Assembly (NCBI GenBank): GCA_037127255.1
Contig: JBANSL010000020.1
Location: forward strand, 62,507,598-62,571,597
DNA from: Persicaria tinctoria
Taxonomy: Eukaryota > Streptophyta > Magnoliopsida > Caryophyllales > Polygonaceae
Direction: 5' to 3'
DNA length: 64,000 bases
This document shows, one piece after another, positions 48,306 through 60,492 of the stretch. Each line of letters starts with the position of its first letter. Positions within the stretch are counted from its first letter, which is position 1. The translations under genes and the position numbers were made by a program. Below the pieces are notes generated by a model. The model was not told the origin of the DNA. It ran no database searches and worked only from the letters and a program-made list of their open reading frames with translations.

Positions 48306-49268
48306 CTAAGCTTGATTTTCCTGTTGCTGCTGGAAGTTCAGTGGCCTCCTGAACAGCATGATATGTGGCTCTGGGCGATGGATTGCGTAGTGCACCCATC
48401 CACGACTCTGCTGAACTCCAATTGCCCGCCATTCGTTCTAAAAAAAATCAATCCCAAATGGCTCACATAAGATAAGACACCAAAACTTGCAAAGAAACAA
48501 TGGCATATAAGCAACTATCAAAATTGAGTGCTTATTAGTTACTATACATCCACTCCTTGATTGTATAACTGCATTCACACTTTGCCTTAGATTTTGCATT
48601 AGGATCTGTAATTTGAAACTAACACAAGTTGAAGTACAACAAAGTAAGATCTAGAGCAAACAGAATCGAAGCATCTAATCAAGGTTTCTGACAACTTCTG
48701 CTTTGATTTTCATGTCCCAAGCAGCCCAACCATAAGTGGCTTAGCGAAAAAAGAAACAATTGCATTGTCAACCATCAACGTTGGTCGTTCATTATTCATC
48801 TACCACCTGACTGTATTCAGACTTTTCCTAACATTTTCCATTAGGTTCAGAAATTTGAAACCACCACAAGTTGAAGCGCAGACAAGTAAGAATCAATCAG
48901 AATCGAAGCATCAGATCAATTTTTTCTTGCAAACTATAGTTCAATTTAATGGATAAACAGTTCAACTTTATTAACCTAATCAGACACTTTACAAAATTGC
49001 TCGGATTAGCGAGATGCGAGATGATTATGGGAATTAGGGTAAAAGACAGAGGACTTACTTCAGAGAGAAGGCGATTCTTCGGAAGAAGCTTAGCGACTTC
49101 TGGTGGGAGAACGACATGTCTGAAATTCGAAAGCAAGATTCACGGCGAGATTCACAAACTGATGAAACCGCAAACAAAAGAACGGAAATGCAAAAGGGAA
49201 AACAATTGAACTGACCTGTACTCGTAAGTGTCGTCAAAGTACTTCTCGGAGTACTGGATCTGTCCCAT
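48306..49268 (-). CDS. CKS1: Cyclin-dependent kinase regulatory subunit (CKS1)
   Basis: Minus-strand exons 49216-49268, 49059-49119 and 48306-48437 join in phase to 81 residues. The protein starts [20 protein letters not shown], has [18 protein letters not shown], and ends with the signature [20 protein letters not shown]. It binds CDK-cyclin and recognises phosphorylated threonine sites to promote multisite phosphorylation in the cell cycle. The beta-hinge HxPEPH that controls strand exchange is present. Intron 2 holds two diverged copies of one sequence (48550-48683 and 48797-48921). The length is close to Arabidopsis CKS1 with a shorter Gln-rich end. Confidence 0.96.
48550..48921. repeat. 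Diverged direct duplication in CKS1 intron 2
   Basis: 48550-48683 and 48797-48921 share the order ATTCA.ACTTT, TT.CATTAGG, AATTTGAAAC, CACAAGTTGAAG, CAGAATCGAAGCATC. An old local duplication. Confidence 0.75.
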
Positions 49269-50461
49269 TTTTGCACAAACGATCGAACGGACTGAAAATT
49301 CCACAGTAACCGATACAAGTTAGGGTTCTCCGAACTGCTATAATCGATTAAAACCACCGGAATCAAAGCAAAGAAGTGTAAACAGACACGGAGAAACTGA
49401 AGTCAGTAGAAGGAGGCGAAGGAGAGAGGATGTGTACCAGCGACGAAGATGGAGCCAAAGCGAGCGAGAGGGGGAGAGCGAGTGAGAAACGGAGGAGTGA
49501 GTGGGGGCGCCGAGAATGATTGGAAGATGGACGAAGAATAAAGTATGAGGCGTTGCACAAAATTGGGCCCATTTATACTCGAGTTTTTATTTGAATTCTA
49601 GGTTTTATATCATTAGAAATGTTATCATAATTTTTTTGTCATATTCTTTATTCAATCCATTATATTTTAGGTTATAACTCAATTAAATATATTTATATTA
49701 TTTGAAATGTGAAAATGGGCAAGAAACCACTTAAATATCAAATAAAATTGTATCGTATAAACTATATAGTGTATTGATTATGTTGTACCTCTCATATAAT
49801 TTAATTTGAAATGTTCAAAGGGATTCACTAACGTGAATGGTCATATAGTATCTATAATTATATATTCATTTTGAAATTATATATTCATTTTCTATATTTT
49901 TGTGTTTTGATAATACCTTATTTTCAAGGTTGTTTTTTAATTTATCACTCATCCTATAATGTGAAACTCATAAGGAAAAGGAATTGCACTACTATCAAAA
50001 AAATTGTGACGTTTAAACTATACATTTTCAATTAAGGGCGTGTTTTCTAAACATTTTTTTAAAAGGTGGAGGGTGGTGGAGGTGGGTGAAATGGGGTGGA
50101 GATAGGGCAAAATTACCTATCTTGGGGAGGGGAGGTAAGAGGGAGATCCACCCAGGGTGGAGGTGGTGTTGGGGAAGGAGGAAGAAAACAGGGCCTAAGA
50201 TTTCAAAGCCCAATTGAATTTGAGTTCAAAGATTAAACCCCATTGCAGGATTTTTGTGACTATGAAGGCGCCAAAAAAAAATCAGATAAGCTGAGTCGAT
50301 ATTAACAGTTGCAGCAGCTCAATTTCAAGATAAGATGCTGTCAGTTATGTTGGATGTAGGATAAATCTATAAGCTCTAGGTCTGAGGGGTGACTACTCAT
50401 TTAGACAAAACTGTAACTCATTCACTTTGATTCAAAAAATCATCCTTTTATTGTTCTTCCT
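49269..50461. other. CKS1 5' flank and intergenic DNA
   Basis: 49269-49560 is the probable CKS1 leader and promoter. 49570-50030 is AT-rich without a feature. A small MITE lies at 50036-50195. Confidence 0.45.
50036..50195. mobile_element. Tourist-like MITE, 160 bp
   Basis: TAA on both sides (50033-50035, 50196-50198). The ends GGGCGTGTTTTCT and AGAAAACAGGGCC pair at 11 of 13 positions. The interior is a G-rich purine tract. Confidence 0.65.
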
Positions 50462-53400
50462 TCAGTCCTCGGTGAGCACCATGAAGTTGGATTCATTGAG
50501 GCCCTTGAGATTCAGATTTGGCTCTCCGTCTAATGACAGCCATTCCAATCTGTCCGGCATCACAGTGGTCGCAGCAGCCTCCTCGGTCCTGGCCACCGCC
50601 TTGCGCAGCATAGAGGTCCCGTGGAAGGGCATCAATTGGTACCATTTCCCCACTTCAGCAAGCTGCATTTTCATGTTCAATGCTCAAGTTGCAGGAGAAA
50701 AAATGACATATCATTCGAAAAAATCAACGACTGTATGACAGTACCTCGTTCTTTGGGAACTCGGAAAAGCCAAGCTTGTTAGTCCATAAGGGTTTTGCTT
50801 CAATTGCTGCAGGCAGAGACAGATGCTTAACCTCCATTTTTCTGAGTAGATTCTCGATACAGTTGTAAAGAGCTTGGAAGTAGCCCTGCATGGTCCAAGT
50901 GTATATACATATACCGAGCATTAGAACAAGAGGAAAAGCCGGAGATTTTAGTAATGCTGGTCTTGATGGAGGGTTGTGCAGCAGTTAGTCTTACCAGCTT
51001 CTCGCAATATTTAGCTGTTGCGATTAGAGGAAGCTCAGCAATCTCTGTCCCAAAAACACGAAGAATTCCAGCTGAAACAACTTGTGAGCTGCAGGGATTA
51101 ATGGGGTGATAAAGGTTCAAGTATTAGATCAAGCCAGTAGCAGGGGCGTCTGTAGAATGCAATGGAAGAAAAAGTTCCTACTTGACAGTTAACACTGCGC
51201 AGTACACCCCTCGATAGTCCTTATCCTTCTTCATGTTCTTTCTACATAACAGGAAGAAGTCGCTGTTAGGAACCTTAACCAAGAGTGGGTGATCACTTAA
51301 GGACAATGAATTGGGAGATTCTGCATACCCGAAAACCATGTATGGTATAAGATCTGTCTTTGAGCCTGGGAGAACTATTGGACTGAATTGTTCCTGATAG
51401 ATAGAAGAGACAAAAAACAACTACATCAACCCCGTGAAGTAGAAATCCGTAAAATGGTAATGGCAATGAACAAACAGCACTGAGCTGGATTGAAGTTGAT
51501 TGGAAGAAGTTTCCACAAACTGATAGCATATGGCATAACAAACAGAAAAGGTTGATTCAGGGTAAAATGAAACTGAATTCAAAGACACAAGCCAGAGAAT
51601 TAAGAAGGCAAATGCCACTCACTTGGAAAATAGAAACGGCATCTGACAATAATTGCTCAACGCCACACATGTTTCCACTCAGCAGCCTCCATTTTACGTC
51701 ATGGTTGACATCCTCGGAATCTTTTGCTGCGTGCTTTTCCTTTATTGCATTTAGAAGGGGATCTGGAATCTCTTGTCCACCCTCGTCTATCAACTGCTGA
51801 AGAGTAAAATTAATCCTGTCGCATCCGGAACAGCAGAACCAGTTCCCTTGTGGCAATTCCTTCAACAAGCACCAATCATGAATTTAGTACAAGAATTATA
51901 AGAGACACCAAGAGATGATAAATTGGGTAAAGCCAACAAGTAAAGTTACCTCCAAGTCCTGAATGCCATGTTCCTTGAGACATCCGACATGATATTCTCT
52001 CTCGCACTGGAATTAAAACACACTAGTTACATACAGGATCAAGAATGATTAATGAATCTGGAGGATGAAGGGAAAATAATACCTGATCACATAGCAAGAT
52101 TGTGCGAGAACCAAACCCTTCCTTGGAGAAATCATAGGCTCTGAGGTTTCGGAGAAAAATGTTCAGTATTTGACAACACAACTACACAAGTATGGTCTGT
52201 GTATATGTTAAACAAACTGGACAGCTTTATATTAATGCATAGCATACAAACATCCTGCTAATGAAAAATTACAGAGTCCCATAGTTTTTAGAGTAGTGCT
52301 TTTCTCCCGCAATGCCATTTAGAATTACACGGTAAATATATAAAGCTCTTTTGAACAAGTCACCAGTTTCGCAAGTATCCACTAAATTGAGGTTCTTCCA
52401 TTTTTAGGTTACAGCCTATCCTAATGCTAAAAAAGTACAATACAAACAAGTGGTGAATTGTAATCAATGTTTAATATCATATAAATGAATAGCAGGAAAT
52501 GCAAATGAAGAAAAGACGAAGAGTCAGGAAATGACACCCCTTAGCCATTTCATTGAGCCAAATGTGAGACATGGAGAGAAATATATTTGATTGTAAACAA
52601 TGAAGCTTATTGTTTGACATGCGGGAAAAGTAGAATAAATATAGTACCTGCACAAAACGCATCCACCGCGAACAGATTCCTCAGTTTCTACTAGTTGCAT
52701 GCTTTGACGCTCTTTGCCAGCTACACCAGCAGCTGTATCATTCCGGCTGGTTCCAGCAACGTTGTTCCTTTGGTAACGGCAGACTCTGCAGCACCACTGT
52801 CCATCTGGAATCTCTTGAAGATGGACACATTCTGAAATCACCATAACTCATAAGGGCAACAGATTTCGAAAGAAGAACATCAACGAATCTTTGACAAATT
52901 AGTGTATTTTATTGAGGACAAAATAGATATTGAACAACCATTTATGAAACATAGAAGGGCCTAATCATGACATATGAAAGGCAAATTCGAGCACCACGAT
53001 TAAAAAAAAACATGCATATTTCATAGGAGCTCTCTTAGTTTTTTTTAACTACTTTTTGCCTCCAACCAACCATCATCTCATACACTTTGTATCCTAATCT
53101 TGTCCAACAGTAAAAAAAGAGAATCATTTGTTCATGTATAAGAAAAAAGTAACGCATATAAGAAGGCCAAAAAAGTAAACATAACAGAAGTACCACAACA
53201 TGTTAGAAGTATGGGGAAACACAGATTATCCACACTGATAGAGCTAACCTTTATGGAATACCCTTGGGCATCCATGACAAGATATGAAATATCCATCAAG
53301 ACGACAGACGTTGCAAAGTTCATCCTTCTCTTCAACCAAGTTCTTCTGCTTTCCAGGTAGTGACCTAGCTAATGAAAGCAATGATTTCCCCTCAGAAGTA

Positions 53401-56400
53401 TATATGTGATGGTATCTGCAAAATTAGAAGAATAAATTTGTCATGACACTGTAAGCTATATTTCTTTATAAAACAAACCGACTAGCAATATGTGCCCGAA
53501 AGCAGATCAACGTGTATAACTTAACAAGCTGCTGAAACCGGTGCTCTTCACAAGACAAAAGTTCAGCCAGGTTATTCATGAAAACAAGTTATGATCGAAA
53601 AGTGATGACACAACTCACCAGAAAAAAGACCTATACCATTATAAATGTAATTTAGTTGGTCTGGTAGATATATAAATCCTCAGCTGGTAGCAGCAATATT
53701 CAATGAAACAGTAATGGCTAAAAATCTAATGACACGTTTAGGCAACAGCTACTTCTTAAAAAAAAATACGAATTATCAACTATGCACTTACGGTTGCCTA
53801 TGAATAGCCCACCCAGCATGTGCCTCAAATCGCGAAGGGCTGACCTGTTAATTCATTGCTCGAAATTTAATGTCTTTGCCAAGTGATTAAAAATAGAATA
53901 ACTATGGCTACGTTAGTACCTGCTTATTGCAGCAGGTGCAGAGAATTCCAGTACCTTGTTTGACACCCGACAGCCATACCTGGTCCACAAAACAACGCAG
54001 AAATTAAACTTCAAACGTAGTATCGACAAATTTTACTCTAATTCTACCAACCTTGTCTTGGAAATAATAGAAAACTTCGGTTCCATTAGGTAGCACATCG
54101 TCATCCTTGAGCATAAACTTATGCCGCCCCAAATGCCTTGCAAAAACGAAATTGATAAGTTAGCTAACTGAGATACCAAAATATGAAAACCACCAAACAA
54201 AATCACACAGGGATCAAGCACCTACTTGCGAGTGAACTTCATCCGGCTCTTAACACTAGATGATTTGTCAACCACTGGTTCTGGCATTCTAAGTTAACCA
54301 AGAAAAAAGGTTATAACACAGCAACAAAATTGAAATCATTGCATACCTATCCACAGAGCAACTGTGCAATTTAAATGGCGCCCAATACATTTTCACTTGC
54401 ATCCAGCGATGAAAAATTTTCATAGAAACCTATGCAGGAACTAAATTAGTCATGGTTCTACTAATAACCGCACCCTGAAAAAAAAGATTCAGCAACCAAG
54501 CAAGAAAGGTAGAAGAAGCCAGTAAATCAAAGAAGAAAATTGACCATGATCAGCAAAACATCATTTTTTTTTAATAAAGAAAACACCATGTTGCTTTGGA
54601 AATGATAGGTAAAAGGTAAATTACAGTTAATAACTACCCATTATTGAATTGGTTTGTACCTTAGCCGCCTATTACTAACGAAAAATTTATTTAGCTACCC
54701 GTTATCTCATGTACATTTGCATTTGATCATCCATCCATGACCTATCTAATGTTTTAAATGTCTGGGAAAAAGGCCATTAGTAAATAGTACAGGTTTCATG
54801 AAGCCTTACACATAAGCAGTTTCCGCAGCACTTTTCGAGGTTTCTTCAGAGGCATTGCAAACTCTTTCGGAGGTTTCTTCAGAGGCTTCAGGCTGTGAGG
54901 TTCCTTCAGAAATTTCAGAGGCATCAGTTGCTCTTTCTGGGGTTTCTTCAGAGGTTTCATAGGCCTCAATTGCTATGTCAAAGGCTCCTTCAGAAGCTTC
55001 AGAATCTTCAGTTGCTCTTTCTGGGGTTTCCTCTGAAGCTTCCGATTCCACAATTCCACTTCCAGCTACAGAGATGAACAGATAACAACAAAGTTAGAAA
55101 TCAAAACACAAAACAGAAACCCAGTTGCTCAAATTACCATCAAATTGACTTATACCATTCCAATTGACACCATATAAACTGTTCTCCGCAGGTCCTTGAC
55201 CACAAACACTTCTAATGGTAGCCTCCAAATCCTCAAATTTAGAATTGATGCAAGCATTTAATAGGTCGCGTAAGGTGTTCCCGTTCTCCATAAACATGTT
55301 ATCAGCGGGGCGTTTGTTGCGACTGCCTGCATGAATCTCGAACACATTTGGGGTAACAACCTGTATTTGCAGATAAAAAGTACTACCAACATTAATTTAA
55401 CTATAATCATGGGAATTGAATATAGTAAGGGGAAACTGGGTTTTGAAATTTCAGCGTAGCTGACCATATTAGCTCCCCCGTTACATATATGACAAAAGCA
55501 CCGTATCCCTGAGCCGCTTACTACTCCTCGAGTGACGACGGAATCTGAATCTGATGATTTACGCTGTAAACAACAACAATTTATCAATCCTTTGGAACAC
55601 CAAATAGACCAGGAATGACTGTCAATCGGGCATATACTCAATACTCGTACATATTGGACTAATACTATTACTAAAAAAGTGAAAACTGGTTCAACTTTTG
55701 TGAAAATTGAAATTAAATTTTGGCTTTGGAAAATACAATTTTGATCATGCCGAATCTATTTACAATTGCAACACCTATTGTATTTGAGTTTGTGACTCAT
55801 TTAGATACATTTATGGAAAAGAAACATTACCACTACCTTAACTCCGTATCCGTATAATTAGTCTTTTGATCACTGCCCACCAAAAAAAAAAAAGTCTTTT
55901 GATCACTTTTTCATTAAATAAAATATCTGTCCCTTTGAACACCATTAATGATAAATTTTTTTGAATTTTGTTCATTTATCTCATTAATTGTATTTGATTT
56001 TTAAAATATTCTATTAATACTCCCGACTTTTCATAATTTTTTTTTTTCAATTATGCAGATAAAGATGGAGTATTATTAAACCATTAAATAAAATTGTAAC
56101 ATCTAATTATAGATCGTTTATACATAACGCAATTTGTGGAGTAGAAGACACCTAAGTTATACATTGTACATACTATGTATATATTCGTTTACTAATATTA
56201 AGTGATATCATCACAACACATGTTGTATTGGTTATGTAGAGATATCATTTTGATTTTCTATAATTCTACTTATTTAGTTTCTAAAAACCTACTAATGTTA
56301 AAATTTTATTGGTAGTTATTAAAATATGCATCATAAGAAATAACTCCTTGATTTTTATTTATTTTTGGTTTGCGCTTATTCACACTTTAGATAATAGACG

Positions 56401-57154
56401 AGATTGCACAAAGTATATTGGGGAAATTCTATTTAAAATCAAGAAATTATCGACCAAAAAAACTAAGATTATAAATCTGAAATAGGGAAGATTAAAGACT
56501 TAAGAACCTTATTATTTTTTTCAAACGTCCACTTCAGAATAAAACAATAAGGGAAAAGAAATACAGAGACTGGACGGATATGGGTTTTACCTTGACACTG
56601 CGGCGGTAGCTCACCGCCAAACCCTCCAGTAGACCCGTCCGAAGAAGATCCTTCAGCTTCGTGGGGACCGCCATCGCCACCTCACGACCACCGTATCCTC
56701 CTCCCCTTCCGGCCGCCAAACTTTCCTTTTTCGGCTTGCGGCGCACATTCCTGAGCTTCTCCATGGAGTCATCGTCGTCCTCTGTTCGCTCTCCGGTCTC
56801 AAAATCACTATAGGACGCTACAGCATTGTCATACGCTTCACCATAAGAACCACTCCTCTGCTGTTGACCGATCATCAAGCCGCCATTCCTTCTCCTTTTT
56901 CCCTCTGCTCCACTCCCCTTGCCGTTTTTCCTCTTACCTACGCCCAGGCGTTTCCCCGATTTCTTCATCCTCTTCCTGCTGTTCTGAATCGGGGAGCTTT
57001 GAACTCTGTTGAATCCGATTACAGGCTTTCTCGTTCGCCTCGAGCCTAAGGAACACGCGATTTCGTACTGAGACCTCAGAGCGAAAGCGAACTCTCGCTT
57101 GTGGCCCGTTCTCACCTTCGAAAGAACCACGAATTCCTCCATGAACTCCTCCAT
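50462..57154 (-). CDS. PHD-finger/GNAT acetyltransferase protein, IDM1-like
   Basis: Eighteen minus-strand exons: 56591-57154, 55465-55563, 55156-55360, 54810-55065, 54226-54288, 54052-54136, 53920-53979, 53792-53844, 53249-53415, 52648-52831, 52083-52140, 51950-52006, 51623-51859, 51329-51393, 51182-51241, 50995-51088, 50745-50885, 50462-50662. Phases agree, giving 882 residues. A basic N-terminus is followed by KLKDLLRTGLLEGLAVSYRR, a first GSGIRCFCHICN...FEIHAG block, an acidic repeat exon, a second such block (GILCTCCNKQVSPSRFEAHA), a PHD finger (C496, C499, C508, C511, H516, C519, then WCCRVC) and a second PHD-like finger (C575 to C630, LLCDQCEREYHVGCL). The GNAT fold follows (VSAGILRVFGTEIAELPLIA, LWTNKLGFSEF). 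IDM1 of Arabidopsis reads chromatin and acetylates histone H3 to guide DNA demethylation; this paralogue group likely has a related nuclear role. Confidence 0.92.
54810..55065 (-). repeat. Acidic repeat exon in the IDM1-like gene
   Basis: Exon 4 encodes imperfect copies of EASEETPERATD (EASEETPERATEDSEASEGA, YETSEETPERATDASEISEG, EASEETSERVCNASEETSKS). Both DNA strands show the tandem pattern (GAAACCTCTGAAG words). Such exons often vary in copy number. Confidence 0.8.
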
Positions 57155-57496
57155 CGCTGCTGCCGTTCGCTGTAATGGAAATCAATCTGTTGATTCTGAT
57201 CCAAATGAGAGCTGTTAATTCAAAAAAAAATCGAACAGATTAGAGACCTAGGGTTTCAGATCGGAATTTAGGGATTCGACGAGAATACCTGAGGGTTGCT
57301 TCGATGAAAGTGGAAAACGAGTTCGCAGAGGGGAGGAGTGTGTTGCAGGGGGCAGTGCCTTGCCCACGATTGTGCTGAGGGTAACGCTTTCGGGAACAAA
57401 TAGGCGCTGAAGAGAGGGAGGCTAAGGAAATTACTATCCTACCCCTAAAATACGACAAAGGAATGAAAGGATATGCAATGGACTCGACGTGGCCTG
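57155..57496. other. 5' flank of the IDM1-like gene
   Basis: Leader and promoter region. The open frame at 57240-57458 has no known product. Confidence 0.4.
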
Positions 57497-58190
57497 TTTA
57501 TTTTTATAGGGCTATTTCTGTCATCTAAAATTTGTTAACTGACTCCATTTGCTTTCTTGATTTTCTTTTCCTCTTTCCACCAAAAATATGAACACCTATT
57601 TTCACCACAATGTCTGTAATGAAATAAGATTTGATTTTATAGTAAGAAAGAAAATTTGAAGGATATCCCTAAATGTGTTTTTGATTGGTATGTTATCCTG
57701 TTTTTATCTTCGTTTAAATTTATTTAAAATGTGATATCAGAAAAGGAAAAAATGATATATTGTCAAATTAGTGAGTAAAATTATAACGTTTAAACTATAC
57801 AATGTATTGAGTTTCAAAACCGCTGGCCTATAAGATAAGTCATTTCAATTGTATATTGCCCTGCATCACAATTCACATATGTTTGTTATGTTTTTCATGC
57901 CAATGTAGTTCCACATTGTAAATTCATACATGTTTGGATTGCCACATAGTGTAATATGTGATTCAATCTCTAAGTTATTTAAATATATTTAAATTTAATT
58001 TTAAATTGAAAACTAAAAAGGGAAAAAGATCAATGGTATTATTAAATCAACCAATGAAACTGAACCGTCTGTATAGACTTGAAAATCACCACGCGCCATG
58101 CATGTCATAACTCATAAGTTATAACGCACAAGGCATTCAATTTCAATTTAAACCGTAAATATACAATGTATTTGATCCTGGAAACACCCT
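57497..58190. repeat. Local duplication, block A
   Basis: CTGTTTATTTTTAT through GATCCTGGAAAC. The first part recurs at 58710-58969, and the second at 61049-61520, on either side of the hAT transposon, with scattered differences. Confidence 0.85.
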
Positions 58191-58709
58191 TACTAGTGGG
58201 TGGAGTCAGTCGGTGCAAACCGGTTTACATGGTATGTGACTCTTGCCGGTTGTGTCACGAGCTCGGGGTTTATCTATCACTAAAGGTGGGTTCCTCGTCA
58301 TAAAAAAAAATGTGTTTTTTTTCCAACACAAATCTTTCACATGTGTGTTTGGATTCCAAAGTGTTTATGCTTATAGGCATAAACACTTAGAAAATGTTTG
58401 TTTAACTACATTTTGTGTATTTCAAATAACATGAATTTAAAATAAAATATTACATAGATGGTATAAATCAAATACTCACTATTGTTTTAAGTTTGTAATT
58501 ACCTATTTACCTTATAGACTTAATATAATTAATTTACACAATTTATAATTTATTTTATTTTAATTTTACATTATTTTAAATATCTTATGATTTTTTTAAC
58601 CAAACACTTTACAAGTGTTTATACTTATAAGCAAAATACATGGGGATCAATTAATTTTTTATTTTATTTTTATTTTAACCCATAGATTAATTTTGAAGGA
58701 GTTGACGCT
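58191..58709. other. AT-rich spacer between duplicated blocks
   Basis: No gene or repeat recognised, apart from TTATGCTTATAGGCATAA-like dyads near 58365. Confidence 0.35.
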
Positions 58710-59305
58710 GTCTGTTTATTTTTATATGGCTATTTTTGTCATCTAAAATTTGTTAACTGACTCCATTTGCTTTCTTGATTTTCTTTTCCTCTTTCCACCA
58801 AAAATACGAACACCTATTTTGAATTTTCACCACAATGTCTGTAATGAAATAAGATTTGATTTTAATATTCTGTTTGTATCACCATCCAAGTGAGAAAATT
58901 TGAAGGATATCCTAAGTGTGTTTTTTATTGGTATGTTATCCTTTTTTTACCTTTATTTAAAATTGTAACGTCTAAACTAGGCGTGGCCACGGGTCACGGG
59001 TCAACCCGTGACCCGTCGGGTCCGGGTTGACGGGTTGGTGGGTGGGGACGGGTAGCGGGTTAGGGTTAGGGTCGGAGAATCCATGACCCGTGACCCGCCG
59101 GGTCGACCTATTTTGAAAATGTAGCCGTTTTTCGTGGGGCCCACAGGTCGGAGTTTTTTTTTTTTTTTTAAATGTAGTCGTTGTAACTTGTAACGGCTAG
59201 TTGAGTGCTCGGGGCTATAAATACCCGACTCCTCCATGTCACAAATCCCATCCAATCCATCAATCACCTATCAATTTGATTTTCATAAGCTCGTAAGTTG
59301 TAATC

Positions 59306-59536
59306 ATGTCCGGTGACAACCTCAAAGAGGCGTTGTTTGGAGATCATTATGAGAAGGCGGATGAGCAAGGCGATCGATCATTCGTAGCCGTTTGTCGTCA
59401 TTGTGCTGAAAAGTACAAGATGAAAAATAACCTTGGATATGGTAATTTGAAGCTTCACATCACCAACAAGCCCCCCGAGAAGATGAAGAACGATGACGCT
59501 TCGGGCTCGAGTGGGACGAGTGGTGGTAAAAACTAG
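59306..59536 (+). pseudogene. hAT transposase N-terminal BED-finger remnant
   Basis: 76 codons from MSGDNLKEALFGD. VAVCRHCAEKYKMKNN followed by YGNLKLHI resembles a BED zinc finger (CxxC with L.KHI), but the paired histidines are incomplete. A Gly/Ser-rich end follows and a stop breaks it from the second piece. Confidence 0.6.
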
Positions 59537-59652
59537 TCTATTATTCCTAAGTCCTAAGTCTTAATCCTAAGTAGTGAGTATTGTAGCAATGTAGTAAGTT
59601 TATGTTTTATGTTTTTAAATTTTTATGTTATGTGAATCGATGAATGTGAGTC

Positions 59653-60492
59653 GTGATTTGTAAACGTGTAGCAATAGCTCTTCAAGAAGGGATTAACACG
59701 CATTCCATTTCCCAAGCCACTATGGAGATGCGACAGAAATGGATCGCATATTACAAAGTTATACCCGACATTTTCCTCGTAGCGTGTTGTTTCGACCCTA
59801 GATATAAATTAAACGGAGTTCAATTGTTTTTAGAAAACTATTTTCCGACTTTAGGAATTGTGGATAATCCTGATTGCAATGTTACAATTATTGTTGCTAT
59901 AGTTAGAGGATTGTTAGAACAATTATATACTGAATATTCGACGGGCGATAGAGCGCCCTCCGGTCGTCCTCCCGTGCCTTCCAGTTCAAGCGGGTCACAA
60001 ACCAGCATCACCGCTAGAACTAAGGCACTTGCCCGAGATATCTTTGGGTCAAAGAGGTCGAGATCTTCGTCGAGCCCCCACTCGGAGCTCGACGAACATT
60101 TGTCCACTAACTTTGATTTTCTCAACGATGAAGAGGAAGATTTCGATGTTCTTGAGTGGTGGAGCCGTCCCGAAAGACAAAGATTCCCAACGTTGCAGGT
60201 AATCGTCCGACAAATACTTGGGGCACCTTGCTCCACTGTAGCCGTCGAGCAGCTTTTCAGTCGTGGAGGTCAGATTCTTTCGGAGAAGAGATCAAGGTTG
60301 CTTCCCGAGAACCTCGAAGCCCAAGTTTGCCTTGCAGATTGGAAGAAGGCGGAGATGCGGATGCAGAAGAACATCTTGGGGACTGATTCCGAGGATGATG
60401 ACGGAATAGAGACAGAGTCTGTTGGGAGCTCCATTGATGGCGCGGTCACAGATGGCTCAGGAGGTGGAGGGTCCGACGATCAAGAAGACTAG
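59653..60492 (+). pseudogene. hAT transposase C-terminal region with hATC dimerisation domain
   Basis: From about residue 20 it reads like the end of the hAT catalytic region (FLVACCFDPRYKLNGVQLFL). It continues into the hATC dimerisation domain (DVLEWWSRPERQRFPTLQVI, APCSTVAVEQLFSRGG, RSRLLPENLEAQVCLADW), followed by an acidic tail. The RNase H-like core that holds the catalytic acids is missing, so it cannot transpose by itself, though a dimerising fragment could be made. Confidence 0.85.

Noticed and set aside
59058..59072. TTAGGGTTAGGG resembling telomere repeats
   Set aside because: Only two units, without the plant TTTAGGG form; part of the CGGGT-rich arm of the hAT element.
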